Shown: positions 10,019-17,417 of the stretch, one piece after another
How positions within the stretch are numbered: position 1 is the first letter of the stretch
Layout: each line of letters begins with the position of its first letter
Assembly: GCA_963747255.1 (NCBI GenBank)
Contig: CAVVEG010000016.1
Coordinates: 72,909-136,908, forward strand
DNA: 64,000 bases
Source of the DNA: CAIYRG01 sp963747255
GTDB taxonomy: Bacteria > Pseudomonadota > Alphaproteobacteria > Micropepsales > Micropepsaceae
Direction: 5' to 3'
The notes under the pieces: generated by a model
Told to the model about the DNA's origin: nothing
The model's database searches: none
What the model saw: only the letters and a program-made list of their open reading frames with translations
Translations under genes and position numbers: made by a program

Positions 10019-11014
10019 ATGAATGACCTCGGATCGCGTTCTGCCGGCGATGAGCTGCTTCGCAGTCTGGCTGGAGATGCTTCCGGCGGCGGTTTCCGCC
10101 AACGATGCCGAATTCCGTGTGCTGTGGTGCAATCGGGCCATGCTGGAATTGACCGGCGCCGAACCTGTGCCCGGCAGCGATGGATGTCTTGCGCTTGAAT
10201 TTGTTCTTGCCCGACGGAACGCTTTGCCTCCGGAGGCATCGCCGATCGCGGTCGCCTTCCGGGAGCGGCGCGCCGTCCGCGGAATCGAGCTTCTGGTCGA
10301 GAAGCCGGATGGGCGGCGAACGCCTTTTCTCGCCTATGCCACGCCGGTTCACGATGCTGCCGGAAAATTTTCCGGCACCATCAACATGCTGGTTGATATT
10401 GCCGGCCGGCGTGAATCCGAGGCCAACAGCCGCGCATTGCTGGCCCAGTTCATCCACCGCGAGAAAAACGAAATCCAGACGATCCAGTCGCTGCTCTCCG
10501 GTGCTCAGCGCGAAACGGCTCAGCCCGAAGCACGGCAGGTTCTCGTGGACACCTCGCGCCGCGTGGGTGCTATTGCGGCCGCCCAGGGTGCAATAACCCG
10601 CACGGCCGGCGCCACCCTCGATGCGCTTCTGCTGCTTGAGTTCCTTTCCGGCAATTCGCCAGCCAGAGCTTCGGGCCGAAGCTGGATATCCGGGTGGAGA
10701 GTTCAGCCGGTTCGCTCACGAACCGTGCGGCCGTGCCGCTCGCGATCATCATCAATGAGCTGGTCAGCAATTCCGTCACCCACGGGAGGGGCGAGCGCAC
10801 GCGCGTCGTCGTACGCCTCGGCCTGACGGTTACCGATGGCAGGGCAACCCTGATTGTTCAGGATGACGGCCCGGGCTTCGAAGCGGCTCCCGCCAAACGC
10901 CGTGCTTCGGGACTCGGCCTGGTCGAAGCGCTTGCCCGCCAATTGGGTGGCAATCTGGAAGTGACGGTGCAGGACGGCGCGCATTGCGTCATCCGCTTCG
11001 GCGAAACGCCATAA
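10019..11014 (+). CDS. PAS-domain sensor histidine kinase, HisKA_2/HWE-like (frameshifted)
   Basis: An N-terminal PAS domain (WCNRAMLELTG through ATPVHDAAGKFSGTINMLVDI) is followed by an H-box, FIHREKNEIQTIQSLLSG. This is typical of HisKA_2/HWE kinases, where the helix carrying the phospho-accepting His reads HR-KN. A frame change at about 10,660-10,690 leads to the HATPase domain: AVPLAIIINELVSNSVTHG (N-box), VQDDGPGF (G1) and GLGLVEALARQLGG. No membrane segment is seen, so it should be cytoplasmic. The start is unsettled: ATG 10019 needs another early shift, whereas ATG 10025 is directly in the PAS frame. No response regulator lies beside it, so its partner is unknown. It converges on the exporter gene with a 3-base gap. 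Confidence 0.78.
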
Positions 11015-11017
11015 CGG

Positions 11018-12240
11018 TCACTTCGCAGCCGCAGGGACCATTTCAACATCGCGAACCCGGCTCAGATCCGGAAGCCAGGCGGCGAGAAGCCCCAGCGCCG
11101 GAAGGAACGACGTCAGCCGATAAACAAATTCTACGCTGGTCTGGTCGGCGACCCAGCCGAACGCGGCCGCACCCACTCCCGAGAGACCGAAGGCAAAACC
11201 GAAAAACAATCCCGAAATGGTGCCCACTTTGCCGGGCACAAGTTCCTGCGCATAGACCACAATCGCCGGGAAAGGACGACGACAGAGTCAGTCCGATGAA
11301 CACAGACAGCACGCCCGTCCAGAACAGATTCATATATGGCAGCATCAGCGAAAAAGGCAGCGCGCCCAGGACCGAAAACCAGATTACGTATTTTCGGCCG
11401 ATGCGGTCGCCAATCAGTCCGCCGGCAAGCGTTCCGACCGCCACAGGAATCAGGAACAGCGACAGATATAAGTTGCGCGCTCCGCAGCGACACGCCGAAA
11501 TGATGGATCAGATAGAAGGTGTAATAGGTCTGGATGCCCGAGAAATAGATCTGCTTCGAGAAGATCAGCGCCAGCAGAATCAGGATCGCGCCAACCACCT
11601 GATTTCGCGACAGCCCATGTGGTGACATGAGTTTCGCGCCCGCTTTCATGCGGGCAATCCCGTGGCGTTTGTACCAAAGGCCGACGTAACTCAGGATCAT
11701 GATGGACAGCAGCGCCATCAGCGCAAACCAGGCGATCGATTTCTGACCGAAACTGAGCACAATCGCCGCCGCGCCCACCGGTCCGAGCGCCTGTCCGAAA
11801 TTGCCGCCGACCTGGAACAGCGACTGCGCCAGCCCATAATCGTCCGCCGGAGGCCATGCGCGCCACGCGAGCGGATTCCGGGTGGAAGGTCGCGGATCCA
11901 AGTCCAACCAGCGCCGAGGCGGTCGAGCAGCAATGGATAGGTGTGGCTGACCGAAAGCAGGAGCAACCCGATCAGCGTGGAAACCATGCCCGCCGGCAAT
12001 GAAAAGGGCAGCGGCCTGCCGGTCGGCATAAAGTCCGACGAGCGGCTGAAGCATCGAGGCGGTAAACTGATAGGTGGCGGTGATCAGCCCGACCTGAACG
12101 AAATTGAGCTGCAGTGCGATCTTCAGCTGCGGGTAAATCGCTGCAAGCAGCGACTGCATCATGTCGTTCAGCAGATGGCAGAAGCTGATCGCGAACAGAA
12201 CGGAAAAGGTCGTGACGTGAACCGACCGCTCCGCAGACAT
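11018..12240 (-). pseudogene. Fosmidomycin resistance (Fsr)-like MFS exporter, frame broken
   Basis: The translated pieces match the Fsr family of the major facilitator superfamily in order: SFCHLLNDMMQSLLAAIYP, VQVGLITATYQFTASMLQP, GLAQSLFQVGGNFGQALGP, IFSKQIYFSGIQTYYTFYL, GDRIGRKYVIWFSVLGALPF, and YAQELVPGKVGTISGLFFGF. About twelve membrane segments result. Frame changes fall near 12,030, 11,900-11,930, 11,490 and 11,270. Fsr exports fosmidomycin, and many homologues are uncharacterised drug or metabolite pumps. ATG 12240 is the best start, although an in-frame TTG lies 15 bases upstream. The breaks again fit indel errors, because the protein is preserved in a neighbouring frame. Confidence 0.75.
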
Positions 12241-12349
12241 GGACGCAGTGGTCAATTTGAATCCGGACCCGAAGTTCTCATATCCCGAAAATAACGGTCT
12301 GGGGCGGCGATACAACTGGGTTCTTTGACGCAAACCCGGTGCGCGGCGG

Positions 12350-13465
12350 TCAATTGCGCCGGCCGGTACGGCGGCTGTCGAGCACAAGCCAGATCTTGCG
12401 GCAGAGCTGTTCGAGATCGGACAGACCAAATTCCCGGTGGGCGATGGCGGTGTGCGGCATGATGATAATGTTCCTGTCAGCCTGACGGAGCAGCGGATCA
12501 TCAGGGCTCCACGGCTCCTCGTAACCCACATCCATGCCCAACCCGCCCAGGCGCTCCGTTTCAACTGCCCATAACAGGGCATCACGATCGATCAGCGCGG
12601 CGCGTGCGGTGTTGATCAGCATCGCCCCGGGCTTCAGCGCCTCCAGCTCTTTGCGGCCTATGATCCCGCGCGTGGATTCATTCAGCGGCAATTGCACGAT
12701 CGCAAAGTCCGATTGCGCCATCAACGCCAGAAGATCGGCGTAACGTGCACCGAGATCGAGTTCGTCGGCGGGCGCGAGTCTCGTGCGCTGATGGTAGAGG
12801 ATGCTCATCCCGAAAGCGTTCGCACGACGGGCAATTTCGCGTCCGACTTCACCCATTCCGACCACTCCGAGCGTTGACCCGGCAAGCATCTGCAGGCCCG
12901 GAATACGCGCGTAATTCGAGCCTCCGGTATAGCGCTGGTCGAAAGCCCGGATCGGGTGGTCGCGCTCGCGCCATTGATCTGCTGTTACCACACAATTGTA
13001 TTGGGCGATTTTCCTCGCCAGCGCGATCATCAGTGCAAAAGCATGTTCGGCGACGGCGGCGTTGACCTTGCGCGGAAGTGTAAGAACGGGAATCCGGCGC
13101 TGTGCGCACGCCGTGGTGTCGATATTGCCGGTCAGAGCGCCAAAATTGAGCACGATCGCATTCGGCTTCAGTTTTGCGGCCAATTCCCGGTCCAGATGCA
13201 GCGACTCGAGGACAACGATATCGGCGTCCGGCAGCAGCGACGCCAATTCCCCCTCATTCGCAGCGAAGCGAATATCGGCGGGAAACAGGCCCGGGATTTC
13301 GCGGCGGAATCTTTCGCAGCGGGCAGAGAAATCCGGGATATCATGCGCGAAGAAATCCGCAACCGCACGACGGTGTTCCTCCGGCGCCCGGGGATCAAGC
13401 ATCACGGCGAGTATCCGGAGAAAGTGGTCGAATTCGACCACGATGCGCTTCTCAGAGGGAATCAT
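12350..13465 (-). CDS. D-isomer-specific 2-hydroxyacid dehydrogenase
   Basis: This is a phosphoglycerate dehydrogenase-like NAD-dependent oxidoreductase. The N-terminal catalytic lobe includes NAIVLNFGALTGNIDTTA and NAAVAEHAFALMIALARKI. The Rossmann nucleotide site is STLGVVGMGEVGREIARRA. Downstream are INTARAALIDRDALLWAV and the catalytic His in IIMPHTAIAHREF. The family reduces 2-oxoacids or oxidises D-2-hydroxyacids; the substrate here is not evident. ATG at 13465 overlaps head-to-head with the ATG of the divergent gene at 13464. Internal starts (GTG, then ATG 13402 giving MLDPRAPEEHRR) would remove that clash and leave a protein of normal length, so the true start may be internal. Confidence 0.82.
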   Translation of the reverse strand: MIPSEKRIVVEFDHFLRILAVMLDPRAPEEHRRAVADFFAHDIPDFSARCERFRREIPGLFPADIRFAANEGELASLLPDADIVVLESLHLDRELAAKLKPNAIVLNFGALTGNIDTTACAQRRIPVLTLPRKVNAAVAEHAFALMIALARKIAQYNCVVTADQWRERDHPIRAFDQRYTGGSNYARIPGLQMLAGSTLGVVGMGEVGREIARRANAFGMSILYHQRTRLAPADELDLGARYADLLALMAQSDFAIVQLPLNESTRGIIGRKELEALKPGAMLINTARAALIDRDALLWAVETERLGGLGMDVGYEEPWSPDDPLLRQADRNIIIMPHTAIAHREFGLSDLEQLCRKIWLVLDSRRTGRRN

Positions 13466-14003
13466 GGCGCGCGTCAGCCTTATCGAAGAAGATAAACATC
13501 CCGAGCTCTCGGAACTGATGGGGCGAATTCGCGGCGCGCGGCGCGGCCGGGTCATTAATGTTTACAAACTGCTCTTGCACAATCCAGCATTAGCGGAGGC
13601 ATGGTTTGCGCTCAACAACGCTGTGCGGTGGAAAACCCGGCTGGCCGGCCGATTGCGTGAGCTGGTCATCATCAGGATCGGCATACTGTGCGATGCGCCC
13701 TACATTCTGCGCCAGCACGTTCCGAAGCTGGCGGCGGCCGAAGGCATTACGCCCGGGGAATGCGATGCCCTGCGCAATTGGCGGGAGAGCCGTTTCTTCA
13801 ATTCGTGCGAACGCGCGGTGCTCGATTATACCGATGCGGTTACCCGCGCAGCCAGCGCAAGTGATGAAGTCTTCAGCGCGGCAAAGCGCTTTTTTGACGA
13901 GGCGCAGATCATCGAACTCACGGTGCTGATCGGCTCCTACAACATGCATGCCAGGGTGATGAACGCGGTTCGGCTCGATCTGGAAGAGCCGGATACCCCT
14001 TAA
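13464..14003 (+). CDS. Carboxymuconolactone decarboxylase (CMD)/AhpD-like protein
   Basis: This 179-residue all-helical CMD-family protein has the core RLRELVIIRIGILCDAPYIL followed by RQHVPKLAAAEGIT, and a C-terminal LTVLIGSYNMHARVMNAV. The family includes gamma-carboxymuconolactone decarboxylase of the protocatechuate route and AhpD-type peroxidase partners. The AhpD CxxC redox pair is absent: only the cysteine in GILCDAP lies in the core. A decarboxylase or isomerase-like role therefore seems more likely than a thiol peroxidase. Its start codon overlaps the farthest possible start of the divergent dehydrogenase gene, so the two may share a compact bidirectional control region. Confidence 0.8.
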   Translation: MARVSLIEEDKHPELSELMGRIRGARRGRVINVYKLLLHNPALAEAWFALNNAVRWKTRLAGRLRELVIIRIGILCDAPYILRQHVPKLAAAEGITPGECDALRNWRESRFFNSCERAVLDYTDAVTRAASASDEVFSAAKRFFDEAQIIELTVLIGSYNMHARVMNAVRLDLEEPDTP

Positions 14004-14176
14004 GGCCGCCGCTCAAGCCACAGCTTCAGCCGATGTTACCGGCTACTGCGGAACGAAGCAGACCGATGCGGCGTTTGTCCGGCGATGACACAAATTTGCC
14101 CGGCCAGGACCCTGCCCCACGCGCAGATTTCTGTTTCGCCACAGACCGGCCGCCCGGGCAACGAATTCGACCCATC

Positions 14177-14452
14177 GTGGTAACCGACGCCGCTCTGATG
14201 GAATTGGGCGCGGGTTCCGCCGCAGACGAGGCGCTAAGCCGTTGCGCCGCGGGAGAGCTTTCCCCGGAACTCGCGCTCAGGCGCTTGCTGGCACGGGCCC
14301 AATCGGAAGAGCAGACCGAGGCTGTTCTCGGAACGGCGATCTGGAATGCCCTGGAAAATCGCGACGGTGCGCGCGCCGAACGTCTCGCCCAGGTGCAGAC
14401 GCTCTGGAATCGCCTGCGGCGACCGCTGCACACGGCCCTCCATTCGTTGTAG
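14177..14452 (+). CDS. Small hypothetical protein
   Basis: I do not recognise this protein. Starting at GTG 14177 it is about 91 residues, mostly helical and rich in Ala, Glu and Arg: MELGAGSAADEALSRCAAGE then ELALRRLLARAQSEEQTEAV. It has no membrane segment or signal peptide. The frame stays open upstream to 14033, but that part looks non-coding (Pro/Arg-rich), so I prefer the internal start. It sits just upstream of the HPF-cold-shock gene on the same strand. It could belong to that stress group or be spurious. Confidence 0.4.
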   Translation: MVTDAALMELGAGSAADEALSRCAAGELSPELALRRLLARAQSEEQTEAVLGTAIWNALENRDGARAERLAQVQTLWNRLRRPLHTALHSL

Positions 14453-14526
14453 AACTCCAGCGGCAACCCCCGCCCCGGGCAGGGCGTTTGTTAAGCGAAA
14501 AAGGCGCGCCGATCGGAGAGACGCCA

Positions 14527-15096
14527 ATGGACAGTCCGCTCGAGATAACATTTCACAATATGCGAAGCTCTGACGCGCTCGAGGAAGATATCCGCAAACG
14601 CGTCGCGAAACTCGAGAAGCTCTATGGGCGAATGGTTTCCTGCCGGGTCTCCATCGAAGCCCGAACAAAACAGCACCGCACCGGAAACCTCTATGAGGTG
14701 CATGTCGAAATGCATCTGCCGCGTGCCCATCTTGTGGTGAGCAGGGAACCGCATCATGTGCGCGAAAAGCATGCGCGACCGGACGTGCGTGACTCAATCC
14801 ATGACGCATTCAAGGCAGCCGAGGCGCAACTCCGGGCTTTCAAGAAACAGGTTGCAGAACCAAAGGCCCATGCGGCGCCTGTGCAGGGACTTGTTTCGGA
14901 ACTGTTCTCGGAGCGCGATTACGGTTTCATTCTGACCTCGGAGGGCGCGCGGCTCTATTTCCACCGCAACAGTGTCATGAATGGCAGTTTCGACAAGTTG
15001 AAACGTGGAGACGCTGTGCACTTTGTCGAAGGCATGGGTGACACCGGGCCGACCGCGTCGAAAGTCTGGCCTGCCGAGACCACCGGGCGCCATTGA
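14527..15096 (+). CDS. HPF/RaiA ribosome-hibernation domain fused to a cold-shock domain
   Basis: Residues 1-110 resemble the S30AE ribosome-hibernation fold (PLEITFHNMRSSDALEEDIR, VEMHLPRAHLVVSREP). Residues about 118-185 form a cold-shock RNA-binding domain (GLVSELFSERDYGFILTSEG, LYFHRNSVMNGSFDKLKRGD). S30AE proteins bind the 30S subunit and silence ribosomes in stationary phase. The CSD could target RNA or a specific ribosomal state. ATG 14527 is chosen because it opens directly into the S30AE fold, and nothing upstream in the frame looks like protein. The following DUF2267 and hydrolase-phosphoribosyltransferase genes on the same strand form a common proteobacterial stress neighbourhood. 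Domain calls are firm, the physiological role inferred. Confidence 0.85.
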   Translation: MDSPLEITFHNMRSSDALEEDIRKRVAKLEKLYGRMVSCRVSIEARTKQHRTGNLYEVHVEMHLPRAHLVVSREPHHVREKHARPDVRDSIHDAFKAAEAQLRAFKKQVAEPKAHAAPVQGLVSELFSERDYGFILTSEGARLYFHRNSVMNGSFDKLKRGDAVHFVEGMGDTGPTASKVWPAETTGRH

Positions 15097-15130
15097 TCTG
15101 TCGTCAGATTTCGCATCGTCAGGAGCGGCC

Positions 15131-15574
15131 ATGAGCGCCACCGGACTTGAGGTTTTTGACAGGACGCTCCAGACCACACACATCTGGCTCGACGAAATTA
15201 TCGAGGATCTCGCGACCGACCGGCACACCGCCTGGCATGTGCTGGGCGCCGTCATGCGATCATTGCGCGACCGCTTGCCCCTTGAGCTTTCAGCCCATTT
15301 GTCGGCTGAACTGCCGCTGCTGGTGCGGGGCATCTACTTTGAAGGTTGGCGGCCAAATCGCGAAAACCTCAAACTACGCTCCCTTGCGGAATTCCTCGCA
15401 CAGGTCTCCGATCGGCTGGCTGGCACCAAACCGATCGGATCAGTGGATGCTGTTCGCGCCGTCTTCGCCGTTTTGAGCCGCCATCTCGATCGGGGACAGG
15501 TTCAAAAGGTCCGTCACGCTTTGCCCGAGGAAATTCGCGCATTTTGGCCAGACGGCGATTCCCGGCCGATGTAG
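15131..15574 (+). CDS. DUF2267 domain protein
   Basis: This is a 147-residue helical protein of the DUF2267 family, with a tandem-helical pattern: LQTTHIWLDEIIEDLATD, AWHVLGAVMRSLRDRLPLEL and AHLSAELPLLVRGIYFEGW, then a second unit AVRAVFAVLSRHLDRGQ and VRHALPEEIRAFWP. The function of the family is unknown. Members often sit with stress or hibernation genes, as here behind HPF. ATG 15131 follows GTCAGGAGCGGCC with a good AGGAG spacing. The next gene starts immediately after the stop at 15575, which supports co-transcription. Confidence 0.8.
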   Translation: MSATGLEVFDRTLQTTHIWLDEIIEDLATDRHTAWHVLGAVMRSLRDRLPLELSAHLSAELPLLVRGIYFEGWRPNRENLKLRSLAEFLAQVSDRLAGTKPIGSVDAVRAVFAVLSRHLDRGQVQKVRHALPEEIRAFWPDGDSRPM

Positions 15575-16897
15575 ATGAGCGCCGCCACCACTGCCGGGAT
15601 CGCCCCGGTACGCATTTCGCCGGAAGGCCTCGAAGGGCTGCTCGGAATTCCGGATGATGCGATTGGCCTGGTGATTTTTTCACATGGCAGCGGCAGTGGC
15701 CGCCTGAGCCCCCGCAACAACCAGGTTGCTGCGGGCCTGCGCCAGGCGGGATTTGCAACTCTGTTGCTGGATTTGCTGCGCTCCGATGAAGAAGGCAATC
15801 GCGCGAAGGTCTTCGATATCGCATTGCTGGCCTCGCGGCTTGTCTCCGCGACGCGATGGGCGCAATCGCGACCGGACCTCGTGGGGTTCCCGATCGGTTA
15901 TTTCGGCGCCAGCACGGGCGCGGCCGCGGCATTGGTGGCGGCGGCTGAACTGAAGGACCGTATTGCCGCCGTGGTCTCGCGCGGTGGGCGCCCCGATCTC
16001 GCAGGCGAGGCGCTGGATGAGGTGCAATGTCCCACGCTCCTTATTGTTGGTGGCTCCGATCATGGCGTCATCGAATTGAATGAGAGCGCACGGGACCGGC
16101 TCGCCTGTGTCCGAGAACTCGTGATCGTGCCGGGCGCCGGCCACCTGTTCGAGGAACCGGGCGCGCTTGACGCTGTGTTGCAGCAGGCAAGCGATTGGTT
16201 TCGGCGATACCTGCGCAAACCACCTCGTCCACATCTGTCCGGGGGATTTGCCGACCGCAGGGATGCAGGACGGAAGCTCGCCGCCGCGCTCCTGCATTTG
16301 AAAGATGATAATCCGATGGTTCTGGCGCTGCCTCGGGGTGGCGTGCCGGTCGGGTACGAGGTGGCACGCAGTCTTGGCGCGCCGCTCACCGTCGTTCTCG
16401 CGCGCAAGATCGGTGCGCCGGGTCAGCCGGAATTGGGCCTTGGCGCTGTCGTTGATGGAGCCAATCCGCAGGTCGTTCTGAACGAGGACGTTCTCGAAGC
16501 GGTCAATCCCGGGGACGAGTATCTGCGTGATGAAGAACAGCGTCAGCTTCTTGAGATTCAGCGCCGCCGCGCGCTCTACGGCCTTTCCGGCTCACCGGCT
16601 GCTTTGGCCGGACATACCGTTATTGTAGTCGATGATGGAATAGCGACGGGCGGAACTGTGAAAGCCGTGTTGCAGGCCGTCCGCAGGCAGCCTCACGGGC
16701 AGGTCGTGCTGGCGGTGCCGGTAGCCCCAATGGAAACTCTTAAAAGTCTGGCGCCGCTTGCCGATGAGATCGTCTGCCTCATCACGCCGGAACCGTTCTA
16801 TGCCGTCGGCGCCCATTACCGGGATTTCACCCAGACGACGGACGAGGAAGTGATCGACCTGCTGTCCCGCGCCCGAAACACCGGGGCGGGCTCCTGA
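15575..16897 (+). CDS. Dienelactone hydrolase-like / phosphoribosyltransferase fusion
   Basis: This is a two-domain protein of 440 residues. The N-terminal half (to about 215) is an alpha/beta hydrolase with VIFSHGSGSGRLSPRN, nucleophile elbow GYFGASTGAAAA (Ser113), LLIVGGSDHGVIELN for the acid and VPGAGHLFEEP for the His. The C-terminal half is a type I phosphoribosyltransferase with ALPRGGVPVGYEVA and the PRPP loop VIVVDDGIATGGT. Stand-alone and fused versions are known in stress clusters, but the reaction of the pair is not established. It starts one base after the DUF2267 stop, implying an operon. It is intact, with no frameshift. Confidence 0.85.
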   Translation: MSAATTAGIAPVRISPEGLEGLLGIPDDAIGLVIFSHGSGSGRLSPRNNQVAAGLRQAGFATLLLDLLRSDEEGNRAKVFDIALLASRLVSATRWAQSRPDLVGFPIGYFGASTGAAAALVAAAELKDRIAAVVSRGGRPDLAGEALDEVQCPTLLIVGGSDHGVIELNESARDRLACVRELVIVPGAGHLFEEPGALDAVLQQASDWFRRYLRKPPRPHLSGGFADRRDAGRKLAAALLHLKDDNPMVLALPRGGVPVGYEVARSLGAPLTVVLARKIGAPGQPELGLGAVVDGANPQVVLNEDVLEAVNPGDEYLRDEEQRQLLEIQRRRALYGLSGSPAALAGHTVIVVDDGIATGGTVKAVLQAVRRQPHGQVVLAVPVAPMETLKSLAPLADEIVCLITPEPFYAVGAHYRDFTQTTDEEVIDLLSRARNTGAGS

Positions 16898-16985
16898 ATA
16901 AATGTCATGCACATCTCGCACTCCCGACCGGGGACTGCTAATCTGCGATCGGGGAGGGCGATCGTCCTGAGCAGGGGATCGACCG

Positions 16986-17417
16986 ATGTCGTTTGAGCGC
17001 GCCAATCCGGAACAGCGACGTGACCGCTTCCTGCGATTGGCCGAAAAGGCGCGGGACCGCGCTACGGAAACACCCGCCATGCAGCAGCTGTTTCTGCAGG
17101 TCGCTGAGTCCTGGGATCTGATGGCGCGCTCGGCGATGGAGGTGTCGCAACTTCGGGCTGGCGCCAATCACAATACAACTTACAGGCGCGTCCGAAACTG
17201 GCTTCGGCAAAATATCGGCCATTGCTGTTGCGATGACTGTATCAGTGTTCGCGTCGGCGCGCTGGAGTTCGAGTGTCGGGCACTCACTGCGGCGCGTTTC
17301 CACGGAGTACGGGTTCTGCCGTTACGTCGCGCTCTGTCATTACTGCGGCGAGAAACGCACCGTCACTCAGGCCATGTCGCACGCGCTCTGATCGGCGGGG
17401 TCAGGTCTTCGGTTTGA
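16986..17417 (+). CDS. Small hypothetical protein, C-terminal part doubtful
   Basis: The first 55-60 residues look like a genuine small alphaproteobacterial protein: RRDRFLRLAEKARDRATETP then FLQVAESWDLMARSAMEVSQ, an amphipathic helical pattern. The rest of the 143-residue frame is Cys/Arg-rich and low in secondary-structure logic, and it overlaps the stop of the M16 peptidase on the other strand. An indel soon after residue 60 could have removed the natural stop. No known function. The start ATG follows a weak GGGGATCG purine stretch. Confidence 0.45.
   Translation: MSFERANPEQRRDRFLRLAEKARDRATETPAMQQLFLQVAESWDLMARSAMEVSQLRAGANHNTTYRRVRNWLRQNIGHCCCDDCISVRVGALEFECRALTAARFHGVRVLPLRRALSLLRRETHRHSGHVARALIGGVRSSV

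Noticed and set aside
17236..17395. Small plus-strand frame of about 52 residues containing a CxxC pair (CHYCGEK)
   Set aside because: No ribosome-binding site or family resemblance, and it overlaps another frame; too weak to call.
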